The translations under genes were made by a program, and so were the position numbers. Of a DNA stretch of 64,000 nt, positions 48,001 through 56,639 are shown one piece after another. Under the pieces are notes generated by a model. That model had not been told where the DNA came from, made no database searches, and worked only from the letters and a program-made list of their open reading frames with translations. The stretch is from Balanoglossus misakiensis (Eukaryota; Hemichordata). Location: contig CM082590.2 of assembly GCA_040954595.2 (NCBI GenBank), positions 6,200,001 through 6,264,000 on the forward strand, in the 5' to 3' direction. The first letter of the stretch is position 1; every line of letters begins with the position of its first letter.

Positions 48001-48889
48001 TGTCAGTGCTAGGGGACCACAGGCTTGTTGCCTCCTGCAACAACTCCAAGGCATCATGAAGGATGTTCTCAACACCCCTCAGTACATGAATGTTGATATG
48101 AAGGTACCAGAGTCCCTATCATGCCCACACTGTATTGTTCTGCGTGAACCCTTCATTGGAGAAATGACACAGAGTGGAAGCAGTCTAATCTGCTCCATCC
48201 CCACATCAAAGAGTCACTTGTTTCACAGCAGATTAGACCTACTACAGTGGAATGGGGTAGAAAGACCAATTTCTACCCAAACTAGATTTGACATGTCCAA
48301 AGACATGCGCTGCCCAAGTCACTTTGTTATGCTGTCGGTTAACACAGGCAGCCTATCAGTTTTGGGTCAACTGACACAGTATGTGTTTTCCCACTTCTCT
48401 GATGGTTATGCAGTCCACTTGCTTTGTGAAAAGCCACAACAGTTGCATTTCGTTGATTCCCCGGGCTATCGAGTTAGAAATGTGAATGGGTTTCTCAAGA
48501 AGTATGGCCCACATATCTGTAGAATTCTGAAGTTCATTGAGAAAGCTGGTGGTTTGTTGAAGTTCATTCCAGATCCAACCGGTACTGCTGCTGCAGCAGC
48601 AAAAACAGTTCCAGCAATCGCTGGGAAAGCAGGTTACTTACTGTCAGAATTCTTGGATGATTTCGGTAGCAAGTATCCAGAATTGAAGGCCATACCCAAG
48701 GAGGCAAACCAAAAGTCCACGGAGGAGATAGATAAAATGAAATCGTCACCACACCGCAGAGATTTCCAACGCTTTCTCGGTAAAGCTGATGAAGATGGAC
48801 AGTTTGGGGGCCTACAGCCAATAGCATATGGCACGGGTGTCATTTGGGTTTGTGAAACTCACTTTCGTGAGCTGGCAAGTAAACAATAG
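30057..48889 (+). CDS. ROCO-family protein copy 2 (ANK-LRR-Roc-COR), six coding exons
   Basis: Joining 30057-30086, 33957-34055, 36097-36195, 40713-40811, 44353-44394 and 45677-48889 gives 1193 residues, with every intron in phase 0 and GT/AG ends. Order: ten-residue N-terminus; three whole ankyrin repeats; a fourth split between a 14-codon exon and the giant exon; LRR-like region; Roc GTPase; COR; C-terminal module. Ankyrin and LRR regions normally bind proteins, while Roc-COR is a GTP-regulated dimerising switch. No kinase, death or TIR domain is seen, so the effector output is unknown. The gene is paralogous to copy 1 ~44.3 kb upstream. Intron 1 contains a palindrome and a LINE. Introns 3 and 4 share a duplicated segment flanking one ankyrin exon. 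The exon chain from 33957 on is strong; the first exon is less certain. Confidence 0.8.
30098..30191. repeat. Long near-perfect palindrome in intron 1
   Basis: GTTAAC at both ends. The ~40-base arms (AGCTCTGCGTGGCAGGGCTG against CAGCCCTGCCACGCAGAGCT) differ only by a 3-base insertion and the outermost few positions. The loop is about 6 bases. It starts 11 bases after the donor site, so the nascent RNA could fold a stable hairpin next to it. It is GC-rich unlike its surroundings. Confidence 0.9.
30490..31695 (+). pseudogene. Reverse transcriptase ORF remnant with in-frame TAA
   Basis: The frame is open from before 30490 to TAA 30850-30852, then continues in the same frame to 31695 without a frameshift. 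A single nonsense change among ~400 codons suggests a fairly young insertion. Active-site Asp residues in FLDASKAFDR and YADD are retained. Confidence 0.85.
30490..31845 (+). mobile_element. 5'-truncated non-LTR retrotransposon (LINE) in intron 1
   Basis: Reverse-transcriptase motifs run in one frame: SNYRPIALATVFSKVFE, QFGFKREHST, FLDASKAFDRV, GVRQGGVLSPYLFNVYIDDL and the catalytic YADD, then thumb-like sequence to a stop at 31693-31695. The endonuclease and ORF1 are missing. It ends CTGAAATAAAGTATTATTAT and then further TTA units, a LINE-type 3' tail. It lies in the same orientation as the host gene. The family is not assigned. Inactive because of truncation and an internal stop at 30850-30852. 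Confidence 0.85.
31846..33053 (+). other. Rest of intron 1, left part
   Basis: 31975-32150 matches the dispersed segment at 26350-26545 (shared CGACCC/ACCCGAAATGAGTT-type and GTGACGCAGG motifs). A 10-base G run is at ~32759. No coding signal. Confidence 0.5.
33054..33250. mobile_element. Short MITE-like element with 19-bp perfect terminal inverted repeats
   Basis: AGGGACTGGTCAGTTTCTT at the left and AAGAAACTGACCAGTCCCT at the right are exact inverses 197 bp apart. The middle is G-rich and not palindromic. No clear target duplication longer than a couple of bases. Confidence 0.8.
33957..34055 (+). CDS. ROCO copy 2: ankyrin repeat 1 exon
   Basis: Exactly 33 codons, starting DLIKAAWVGDVARIRSLIAD and continuing with GYDVNAKGKYFGR; donor GTAAGT. 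The D-V-N loop residues are typical of ankyrin repeats. Confidence 0.85.
34985..35185. mobile_element. Inverted-repeat MITE-like element in intron 2
   Basis: GATGTAGAGTTAGGCG near 35015 is mirrored by CGCCTAACTCTACATC near 35147. The pairing extends inward through TGTCTTTAC and GGCT.TTCTGTTC with mismatches. Total about 200 bp, no coding capacity. Confidence 0.7.
35353..35775. repeat. Three-unit minisatellite, ~133-146 bp period
   Basis: Units begin at about 35353, 35499 and 35640 with CCAA.(G/A)TTGGGTTCATAG. Each carries ACTTACATCAAC and TCCGCCATGTTTATCTGTTA. Confidence 0.9.
36097..36195 (+). CDS. ROCO copy 2: ankyrin repeat 2 exon
   Basis: 33 codons, with STALHAAAWGSKLEVAEVLI then DHGADVNAKND, the best match to the ankyrin consensus in the window. 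Acceptor TTTCAG, donor GTAAGT. Confidence 0.9.
37437..37949. mobile_element. TTAA-bounded element of the second family
   Basis: Left end TTAAAGGCACATAAGCTGCA and right end TGCAGCTCATGTGCCTTTAA form ~23-bp terminal inverted repeats flanked by TTAA. Internal sequence from ~37460-37585 matches, inverted, the right halves of the chimeric elements (GATAATTATCATAATTTTTG, ATGAAGGCAGTGAACT). No transposase. Confidence 0.75.
38359..38709. mobile_element. Palindromic TTAA MITE, right terminus eroded
   Basis: Begins TTAAAGGGACAAAGTCTC and keeps both long arms. The right end stops at GGGCAGTGAGAGAGAGA without the GACTTTGTCCCTTTAA terminus. Confidence 0.8.
39050..40146. repeat. Intronic duplicated segment, copy in intron 3
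   Basis: Matches 41401-42260 in intron 4, in the same orientation: GTGTAGG.GTTTCCGGGTA, ATACGGTCATAACTCTGGCT, CGCTGGAGCATTTGCTGC and CCCTTGCATGATATTTCTGG. The pair flanks ankyrin exon 40713-40811. Confidence 0.85.
39436..39532. mobile_element. Palindromic insertion (~97 bp) inside the intron 3 segment
   Basis: AGCTGTGGAAATGCAGCTG is mirrored by CAGCTGCGTTTCCACAGCT. The intron 4 copy of the surroundings (~41815) lacks it and reads straight through GTCTTCAGTTGATAAGTC. The flanks TCTTCAG and TCTTCCG look like a target duplication. Confidence 0.75.
40713..40811 (+). CDS. ROCO copy 2: ankyrin repeat 3 exon
   Basis: 33 codons, with HGQAPLHHAADYGRVDVVKL then LLPLNASIDVQDK. Acceptor CCCACAG, donor GTAAGT, phase 0. 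Confidence 0.9.
40812..44352 (+). other. Intron 4 of ROCO copy 2
   Basis: Carries the second copy of the duplicated segment (41401-42260). The remainder to 44310 shows no coding or repeat structure I can support; ORFs at 42456-43897 have no recognised domain. From 44312 the sequence matches the start of the window. Confidence 0.6.
41401..42260. repeat. Intronic duplicated segment, copy in intron 4
   Basis: Counterpart of 39050-40146, shorter because it lacks the palindromic insertion and a stretch around 39600-39780. Confidence 0.85.
44353..44394 (+). CDS. ROCO copy 2: partial ankyrin repeat exon
   Basis: 14 codons, HGETPLDVAVRKLK, first half of a fourth ankyrin repeat. Donor GTATGT at 44395, phase 0. 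Confidence 0.85.
44395..45676 (+). other. Intron 5 of ROCO copy 2
   Basis: The left ~250 bases are nearly identical to the copy 1 intron, then it is diverged and shorter. No coding signal. Confidence 0.6.
45677..48889 (+). CDS. ROCO copy 2: giant LRR-Roc-COR exon with stop codon
   Basis: 1070 residues after acceptor TTTTTCAG. LRR-like region ~70-240 (LFLNNNGLTDL at ~170). Roc: P-loop GHERVGKT 262-269, DFAGD 306-310, THAD 375-378. Cysteine pairs CLVC and, further on, CGEC and CPHC. COR includes LDPHWLANKL at 589-598. An Ala-rich helix and a charged linker precede the final ~50-residue module (FLGKADEDGQFGGLQ, VIWVCETHF). TAG at 48887-48889. The exon is about two residues longer than copy 1 because of a small insertion around residue 155. 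The ATG at 45647 lies before the acceptor and is intronic. Confidence 0.92.
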   Translation, partial: KQLLEAEQIGAIVVEKSDEPREVLNLSDDTLGEKLRAVYDSGEKVKAIVVGDSKALSRLDVLMKGREISSLVLCNVDIKEVRNIKVSESLTLISVKSFDPDKVAGWLLPSARYFTCIDTKIPVPWSIQHSGSFEILNVSYCTLQVKKSPQADSKMKQHQIHIACGSVKQLFLNNNGLTDLQEDIGSIPGLSRLDVSNNSIKRIPPSLSKLVDCEYISIEGNPSINIPRDILRGGKEAVLSYLKEFLNTNTLPNRNVKVVLVGHERVGKTTLVQALKGESSDVQKTDGIEISDINLKKRDIKLTVFDFAGDVDFLESHSLFITDDSVFLVTFDLSKFAISSTTNKVSSSHQMGRVKLWLQTVFAYAPNSPVLLVGTHADAPMLNRSVLDLIWQTVHDTLVEMRDTHRKYYRQNMRKDCLVCQNQDVLKRKSMFKGLAGYVSIDGDEELVDESQMPPSEGRALTSCPHIVGYVEVCSTEKFPNRVFYRGNKSIAQLRKALTKVCDNLLESTNPEIPEKWNLLRENLKSERLKRPNPVMTYKEYQKIAGNIGIEEGVTLDNATSFLCSQGDIVVDPSRSTTGDKGLQVLVVLDPHWLANKLKTLISYAREDGSGEFIDNNGILSMENMVKAWADIESEYRGSLLDGFTSLRICFAFGDEQTSVEGKKGFLFPCKLPVGQPSEKNWYPYPKNKDRQASHLYRFGFLPPLFFCDLIVAVNEKAIFAKSSHPTYTRNNIVFLCNEKMEPCGECVKSGGFDGSVNAAHLVRFELLYHSNSILVSARGPQACCLLQQLQGIMKDVLNTPQYMNVDMKVPESLSCPHCIVLREPFIGEMTQSGSSLICSIPTSKSHLFHSRLDLLQWNGVERPISTQTRFDMSKDMRCPSHFVMLSVNTGSLSVLGQLTQYVFSHFSDGYAVHLLCEKPQQLHFVDSPGYRVRNVNGFLKKYGPHICRILKFIEKAGGLLKFIPDPTGTAAAAAKTVPAIAGKAGYLLSEFLDDFGSKYPELKAIPKEANQKSTEEIDKMKSSPHRRDFQRFLGKADEDGQFGGLQPIAYGTGVIWVCETHFRELASKQ

Positions 48890-51110
48890 AGACATACTGA
48901 TGTGGGTGTCACCCAAAGATTATCACAATACTCTACGTTAACATACGGTATTGTATCTGTGATACCACAATACATGTGCATGAATGTTACCAAAACATAA
49001 ATCGAACATTTCCATCAATACACCCTAGCATCCATAATGTACTCTCAAACATCTCATGAGGGCGCAAGACTGGTAGATTCCAAACACTACAGAATTTGCA
49101 TCTGGCCACACATGTACTACACAGTAACTGCATTTCCCATTGTGTATATAATGGCAGAGTTGTGACATTATTTCCAAGTACAAGGAATAATACTTATATA
49201 CATTTTATTTGGATATATCCCATGAACAGTTCCAACAATGTCAAAGTTAGACAAAAGAATGAAATATTTCATGTTTGATCTGTGGTTAGAGATAGTGGGT
49301 ATTGTTTTTAGATGACTGTAGGAAATTATACAATAGATCTTCCAGTTAGATGCTCCTTCACCATGTACCAGATAGCACCATGTTCATCGGCCAAAAGAAA
49401 GCATGGTCAAAGATAAGTGGATGAAATGACATGATGGGAACACTGCCCATGTAGTATCCTCTGTGCAGAGACCAATCCTATGAGTTGATAAACAAAAATG
49501 TGGCCTTTCAATCTTCTTGTGAGAGAATTCACTTTGAGGTTGCATTTGTAACATAATCAAATGACCCAGGTTAATTGGATTGCAGTATCTCAATTTATAT
49601 TTGCATTTAAAGTAGTGATTTCTTTTATAGACTAGTATACCACAACTGACATTAAACACATTATGTTGATGTGTAGCCAAATCTATGTTTAATAGAGAGA
49701 GAAGGAGATTGTCTGTCTTTAGACCAAGTACTTTTATGTATTGTGCATCAATGTAGAATTATGTAACTTTTAAAAATTATCAAGAATTTTTTAATGTCCT
49801 CTTGAATCATGAATGTTTCCATTAAAACATTCATTTGCAAATTTCAAGTTTATCAATATACGGCAGTTTTTGGTGTGTTAATATAATACTTGCCTTTTGT
49901 TTCTTTTGTCTCATATTTTTATCGCTGAAAATGTATGCGGTTATGTTAATTTTTTTTCTGTCACAACTTTAATGTCTTCAAATATGCATATCAACATGTG
50001 ATATATGCAAAATTTAATTGATGTACTAACAATTTTGACAGAAATGGCATATAGTGATTTCATTTCAGTTCTCTTGGATCAAAACCATCCGTCTTAAAGA
50101 TAACATTCCGTCTGTCATTGAATCCTTTTGTATGGAACCAATACTCAGAGATGTGGGGACAGACTTTATTTCATGTTAACTCACTGTTCTCTTTATCAAT
50201 TGATCCAGCAGGGACAATGTTAATTGCAATGACAATATCTGCTTGAATATTCAGTAATAGGACAAAAAACTTCACGAGTTTCTGTGTTTAAGACAGCTCA
50301 ATAACCAAGGTTTTTCTAAGACCATCTGTACAATCTGATAATTTTGTCAAGAAAATACTTAAACCACAGCTTATTGTTATCGCTAATTGGTAATACTAAG
50401 TCACAATTAATGTTATGTTTCCTTTTAAAAGCTTTTTGTATGTACATTTTCTACATTGTATTTTAAAGAATATGTGAAGTATCCAGCTTGTAAATTCACC
50501 TCACAAATATCCCCCTCACAGAAACTGGCCAGCTTGGATTATTCACTCTGATCTGATCCTTTTGTTTTGGATGTTGTTCCTGTAAAACCATCCCTTCTCT
50601 GCTTTAAGCACATTTTCCCTGAATATGTTAACCTGGTTGGTCAATCCCTAGTTTATCAGTGTGAAGGTAAACTTGTAAAGTGAATAGACGTGGGTCAAAC
50701 AGATGTGTTTAGCCAGTGCCCGTATTGGCCATGTGTACATCTGTGTCAGGAACAGCTGTCATGATTAAGACAACTTTGTTTGTATTGAATTATTTTAGAA
50801 CATACTGAATTTTAATACCCCTCATATTTCAATTATTGATGACATGTATTTGAAGAATTCATTTCAATATTGGCAATTTGGTTTGAATAAAATTGAGACA
50901 ATATTTTCAGAATTTGGTTGCACTATATTCATTTTAAGCGAAAAATATTGTTTAAATCTAATTATGTAGTACCTTTTGTTGGAAAACCTTATTCATATAC
51001 CCTTTAAATGTTCTATGATAGGACAATGAATAGCCCATTGGATGTCATTCAAATTGTGTTGCATTTGTTTGAAATGATTTTCTGTTTATGTTTTCGCTAA
51101 ATTAGGCCAG
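48890..51110 (+). other. 3' flank / probable 3' UTR region of ROCO copy 2
   Basis: Closely matches 5383-7860 but lacks ~170 bp present there around 7370-7545. AATAAA at ~50886. No coding ORF supported. Confidence 0.5.
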
Positions 51111-52532
51111 GGGCTTATGGGGGTATATGAACAAATTAAAAGGACAAGTCATTGCAAAAGTTAGTAGAATTGATAAAGGTAGGTTTGGGAGTGGGTGCCC
51201 CCCTCCTATGTTAGAAAATTTTATTAAATACAGAGCTCAAAGCTGCATTTGAATGAACTCAAATTAACTCAACTCTGTTGGGGAGGACAAATTTAACCTT
51301 CACCGCTAAAAGTTAGCATTGGTAGGGGGGGGGCAAGTACTCTGCCTAGGTTCACCAGGCAATACATGAAAGGTGTGAAAGAATAGGAGGGGTGGGTGTG
51401 GGAAGGGGTGTCCCCCTCTGACATTAGAAAATTTTGTAATATAACAATCTCGAAACCGCAATTTTTTGTCCCTAAAGTTGGGAGGGGCAAAAGTATTTCT
51501 TTGCCGCCCCCCCCCCTTCCCCTTCAGCATTGGAGGGGGCAAGTGACCACCCCCCCCCCTCCTGGTTCCTACGCCGATGGAGGCGAAGTTGTGGAAATGT
51601 ATGTCTGCTTGGGACCATTATGCAACGCTTTGGGGTATACTTTTGTCACTGTCAGTGTGCCCTCTAAGCCCATATGATACACCACTGACTCACTGGTGAC
51701 TCAAGGAAATTATCCACAATACATGCAAAGTACAGACTCAGAGAATTTTTTACAAATCTTCAAATTGACTCAAAGCTTTAAAAAATTATGTTTGTTTAGA
51801 GAACATTGCAGGTAACATTGGCAAGCAGATATGACCTAACCATATATAAATATGGAAATGTAAAAAGAAATAAACTATATGAACATGTCCAATCAAGTGT
51901 CATGTGTCAAGGCAATCCTACAAGCAGTGCAACTTCTTTCAAGCAGCCCTGGGACAGACAGTCAGAGACACTCATTGACCTTAGACTCTCTCACAGCCCA
52001 CGGTTCGCTACAAGGCTCTTTACTGACGCGCCCTCAACCGGCCATCTTGAAATTGTGTCGACCATATGAGATTTTCATCACTCACTTAGGTAGCTTAAAA
52101 CCTATTTAAGGTAGGGAGAATTGCGAGAAAGTGATTGGCTTTAGAGTGTGCATGTATATGGTAGCTGATCAGTGGCCTTCGTCTCTTCTTTTGTGAAATG
52201 TATAAGTGAACGGCCTGTGTAGGTATCTGAGTCTCATTGCAAAAAAAATGGCCAGACGCAAAATACCCAGACAGTCTGGTTCACTCTTGAATTGGCACAC
52301 GTTCAACTGTCAACCCAATTGCATTTGGGTGAAACCAGGTCACGATGATTAACAAGGCCTTCTTTATACACTCAGCGCCTGCACCGTGATGTCTATGAAA
52401 GGGAAGCTCTTTGGAAGATGATTTCTATTACTTGTATTCAGAGGAAGCATTTCATTGTACGCGTTAACACCAGTGCTATTTTTACAGGTTGATTGTACTT
52501 TTAGTGTTTAGAGCTCTTTTCACACGTGTTCA
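51111..52532. repeat. Single-copy counterpart of the 1.8-kb unit
   Basis: Matches 8000-9400 and 9910-11180, including poly-C/poly-G tracts at 51500-51560 and the block with CATGTGTCAAGGCAATC. The ORFs here are kept in both units but overlap in two frames and carry no recognised motif, so I do not call a gene. Confidence 0.75.
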
Positions 52533-53040
52533 ATTAAAGGGACAAAGTCTCTCTCTCGCTGCCCTTTTTCTATTTATTATGTTTGATACAAGACACTGTT
52601 AATGTTATTCTACATGTGGATGTATAGTGAATCAACGTTCGATCAGTTTTTACGGCCGGGGGGCCGGCAAAATCCAAGGGGGGGGGGGGGTGTCACTTAA
52701 ATTTTGAAGTCCGAAAGGGGGGTCATCTGTTTTTTTTAAACGTTTAGGGGGGTCACATACTTTTACCACCGAACTTTTGCTTTTGAGTCCACAAAATTGC
52801 AGTTTCGCGCCCTTTATTTGACAAAATTTTCTAATGTGCGAGGGGGACACCCCCTCCCACACCCACCCCCTCCATTCTTCGCCACATATCATTTATTCGC
52901 TGGTTGCACATGCACTCATATTTAGGGTTTATAATGCTTGTGTATAGTTCACTGCCTTCATCAGCATGGACTAATGGTAGTGCAGTGTGAAACAAAAATT
53001 ATGATAATTATCCCAAAAGTTGCAGCTTATGTGCCTTTAA
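52533..53040. mobile_element. Chimeric TTAA-bounded non-autonomous element, copy 3
   Basis: Same ends and poly-G middle as 9401-9914 and 11181-11687, 508 bp. Confidence 0.6.
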
Positions 53041-53992
53041 AGAAAGTAATGTAAATTTAAAAAAACAAACAACATATATCTGATTGATACTTTTTGTTAT
53101 GTTTTAGCATTATGAAGCTGACTTTTCATTCTTGTTTTGTAAACCAATCATCTTGTGCAGGTGGTGTAGAACTGTTTCTAGTCGAACACCATTAACATCA
53201 ATTGAATAAAAAACACAGTCAATTGATTAAGCCATGAACAATGTGTTTAGCTGAATACAACTTCTCTACTGGCGAAATCTGACGCATGGAACGCCAAAGA
53301 CAAAGAACATGTAGAAGAATATGTAGAACTTCATGACCTCTGCGCGTGATCTGTGCCGTACAGAAGTTATCTTTATGAGTGATGCGGTGTATTGAAAGGA
53401 ACTACTTTTTTCATTCTCTCTGTACGTGTTGTCGGTCATTCTTATGATGAAGGACAGTCATCTGTGTGGTTTATCTCACAAAACAATGCATTCCAAACAA
53501 TGGTGTTTGTTGACCCTGGCCCGGTTTATTTTACAATAACGTGCTCATCAAACCGCGACTTCATAAGTGTACTCACGGTCACCAAACTCAAAGGTGCACT
53601 TTATAGTACAGTATAACCCAGAAAGTATATCTCGGTTTTTTGGCAACGAACCAATCAGTCTTGTTATGCAAAACACTTTGTTGCACTGTTTATATATAGA
53701 GAGTTCTGTTGCCATCGTCCCAGTAGTTCGCGCACTTCTGCACCGAAAACAACTTCCAAATACATCGCTGGTTGGAATTTACACTGAAGCTGAAAAATGG
53801 GGTAGGTTTCAAAATCCAGTTGTTTTGCTTAGGTACCATACTGCAGCTGTCATAACGAAATATCGCCACTGTCGTGATACTTAGTATCGCCGTGATGGAT
53901 CAGATGCTGTGGTCTTTTTGTTAAATATCTGCATTGATAACTTCAACATTTGCTTTACATGAACTTGGTGGACTTTTTATCTTTAAACCTTG
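53041..53992. other. Intergenic, counterpart of 11698-12660
   Basis: No gene recognised. It lacks the 21 bases around TCCATGGACGTCCATGG present at ~12085 in the first copy. Confidence 0.5.
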
Positions 53993-54337
53993 TTAAAGGG
54001 ACAAAGTCTCTCTCTCGCTGCCCTTTTTTCCATTAATAATATTTGATAAGAGACACTGTTTATATTATTCTACATATATGGATATATAGTGAATCAACGT
54101 TCAACCACACACAACTTCAATCCAACTTGTAGACACTAGAGTTAAAAACTCGCCAAAATGAATAATCGGTGTTTACCTTTTATTCATTTTGGCTAGATTT
54201 TTACTCTTATATCCTACAAACGGGATGAAAGGTGTTTGTGGTCGAACATTGATTTACTATATATCCACATGTAGAATAACATAAACAGTGTCTTGCATCA
54301 AACATAATTAAGTGAGAGAGAGACTGTGTCCCCTTAA
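53993..54337. mobile_element. Palindromic TTAA MITE, duplicate of 12665-13003
   Basis: Same position relative to flanks as the first copy, so it was carried by the segmental duplication. The right end reads CTGTGTCCCCTTAA, with small changes to the terminus. Confidence 0.8.
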
Positions 54338-54500
54338 TATGGAGATCGGATCGGAGCGGTAAAGGACTCAGAAAACCTCCGGTACTTATGCCTTATGCCA
54401 TTCCACTTACGTTGCCAGCGGGTCCCCTTGTATTCCTTCACGAAATCCACTTCTACCACGTAGAATATTATCACCATGTACACGTTTCTTAGGTTTGGAA

Positions 54501-54631
54501 ACAGCACTCATATTTAGCGATTTTAATATTTGTATATAGTTCAGTGCCAACATTTGCATGGGCTAATATTTGTACAGTTTGAAAACAAATTATGATAATG
54601 ATCCCAAAAGTTGCAGCTTATGTGCCTTTAA
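54501..54631. mobile_element. Right-end fragment of the second TTAA family, duplicate of 13161-13292
   Basis: Ends GTTGCAGCTTATGTGCC then TTTAA. Confidence 0.5.
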
Positions 54632-54868
54632 AAGCCTTACTCAACAGTGGGTCAAATCTTTTGTTTCCAGAAACAGTTACGTGCTAAGCCAAAGGCTTTC
54701 ATGTTTGAATCCATTGTACTGCCCTGGGATCGAGAGATGGGCTTTTAATGAAGGTATTTCCTTGAACAAATTGCGTGTATTGAATACAGACGAGAGAAAC
54801 AAAAGATGTGACTGACGCTGCGCGTTTGTAATGTTTCACTCCTTTTCTTTGCATTCATTCAATCACAG

Positions 54869-54939
54869 GTCCCTCTGCCTGCCACTGGCTCTCGTCTCCC
54901 TACTCGGTTTCCTGTCTATATGCCAGGCTCAAATTCCAG
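54869..54939 (+). pseudogene. Orphan signal-peptide exon of a truncated GPI-anchored gene copy
   Basis: Near-identical to 13533-13603, with intact acceptor (CACAG) and donor (GTATGT). No domain exons follow in this window: the duplication ends near 55930 and the rest to 64000 contains nothing like them. The candidate first exon at 54748 reads ATGAAG before GTATTT, one base longer than in copy 1, which would shift the frame. Alternatively an ATG at 54831 reads through in frame without splicing. Probably a non-functional 5' remnant. Confidence 0.6.
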
Positions 54940-54965
54940 GTATGTATACACTGCAAAAAAATATA

Positions 54966-55245
54966 GCTGCAAGCAGCAGTAGCGGGGCCCTCGCCAAACT
55001 GGCACATGGCGTGAATGGGGTCAACATAGGTCAACCATCGAATTTGCACACCATAACAGTGGAAGAGGTCAAGTGTGAGACTCCATTAGGTGTTCCATCC
55101 CTCTAAATGCCAAGGCTGTATGTGCTCTGGATGCCGAGATATGGGAAAGTAGGTCAGGGTCACCTAAGGTCACCCAAAATTTTGGCAGAACATTTTGACC
55201 CCATACTGGTTCATGTCCAACATAAACCAGACCTCTAGCCCTATT
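54966..55245. repeat. Dispersed GCTGCAAGCAGC element, duplicate of 13614-13905
   Basis: Same position relative to the signal-peptide exon as in copy 1. Confidence 0.4.
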
Positions 55246-55278
55246 GGTTATCCTGGAATTCGATATGTACATAATTAA

Positions 55279-55712
55279 TGAGATAAGCAGGTGTCACAGG
55301 TAACACCAAAATTTTACTTTTTATTTTGGTCAAATGCTGCACCGACCAGAATTCCACAGTAAGGTAAATTAATTAATAAAAAGTAATAAAACAATCCGTC
55401 CATGTCTCATGGTAAGGCTTTTCGTGTGTTAGGTTTTATCAGTTTTTAGAAACTAGTTTTAGTCAAGATATTTTCATTAGGTAAATTAACTGTTTAATCT
55501 TTTGCAATCTCTTCGATTTGCGATTATTTGTCATAGTCTTAGCATGAATGTATCTCGCTTATAGCTCCATGTTGTATTTAATATTTGGTTTTCAACGAAT
55601 TTCTGTGTTATCGAGGCACCAGAGGAAGACTGTTTCAATTTATTTTAATGTGTTGTCAATTTTTAAATGGTAAATAAATCAAATAAACAACATTATAACA
55701 CACCATGCAGCG
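55279..55712. other. Extra ~435 bp relative to copy 1
   Basis: Copy 1 goes directly from ACATAATTAA (13935) to CCTTCGATTGTGATTCGTC. Here the same flanks are separated by AT-rich sequence starting near TTAATGAGATAAGC. Either an insertion here or a deletion in copy 1; no terminal repeats identified. Confidence 0.5.
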
Positions 55713-56069
55713 AACCCTCGATCGTGATTCGTCAATACGCCGTCACATGACTTTAGTAATTTCGAACTGTTCCCTTGGGCATCAGTTCGATCGGTTTCTG
55801 CCCGGTACTGTTGCCTGGATGTGGTGTTTGTCGTGTTTGGTGTGTTATAAAACACATGATGACTGACATATTCGGGCAACAGTGTATTTTTTATGACCTC
55901 AGGACTGCCAGTCACACCAAAACAGTCTGTTCATCTAAATTAAATCAGATTTTACACACTTGGAGTAGGTCGATCTTAAAAGTGTACCCTGTGGCCAATC
56001 ATTACTCTAAAACATATTCAAGACCCGATGTGAAATCTTCAAGAATAAATCAACTGGTGTGCCAAAAAT

Positions 56070-56630
56070 AAAGTGGCAATATAACGAAAATGTCCATGTG
56101 AGATTTATGAATTACCTAGTTTGTATCAATAGCTACTGGCATTACTGTACAGGTAACACCTTAAAAAAATGTATGGAGTATCCCATCATGTTCTTAACAG
56201 TCTCTGAAAATAACAAGCTTTAAACGACATGTTTTCCTACTTTCCTAAATGTTTTCCTATGACACCTGGTTTTCTACAGTGTTAAGCCTATGGGGCACAA
56301 ACATTTTGTTTCATAATTATACTTTTATAACTTCTTGTCTACATTGATTAAATATTAATGTACTCCAGAATAGAGAATTTATATGTCTATTATTCATGAA
56401 AAAATCAGAACTTAATCTCCTTTATTGTATATCTTAGGGTAGGGTCTTATATTTTATCATTTGTACTATTCTTTAACATGCATAAAAACAAAAGAATCAC
56501 TTAGACATCACTTTATTTTTGGCACAAATATTAATTTATTCTTAAGGATACCACATCAGGTCTTCAATATGTTTTAGAGCAGTAGTTGACGATTTCAAAA
56601 CAGGTTACACTTTAAAGATTGGCCCACTCT
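56070..56630. repeat. Three-copy repeat, copy A1 (forward)
   Basis: Contains TGGAGTATCCCATCATGTTC, AATAACAAGCTTTAAAC, AGCCTATGGGGCAC and TTTTATAACTTCTTGTCTAC. Repeated inverted at 56640-56920 and forward at 57280-57850. Confidence 0.85.
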
Positions 56631-56639
56631 AAATGAGAC

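Larger units (their letters stand above)
44312..55930. repeat. Segmental duplication, second copy of ~1-14130
   Basis: Colinear with window start onward at an offset of ~44.3 kb: partial ankyrin exon, giant exon, 3' flank, TTAA elements, MITE and the signal-peptide exon. It is shorter mainly because it has one, not two, 1.8-kb units. Similarity stops near 55930, after AAAACAGTCTGTT. Its left limit in copy 1 is outside the window. Confidence 0.9.
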
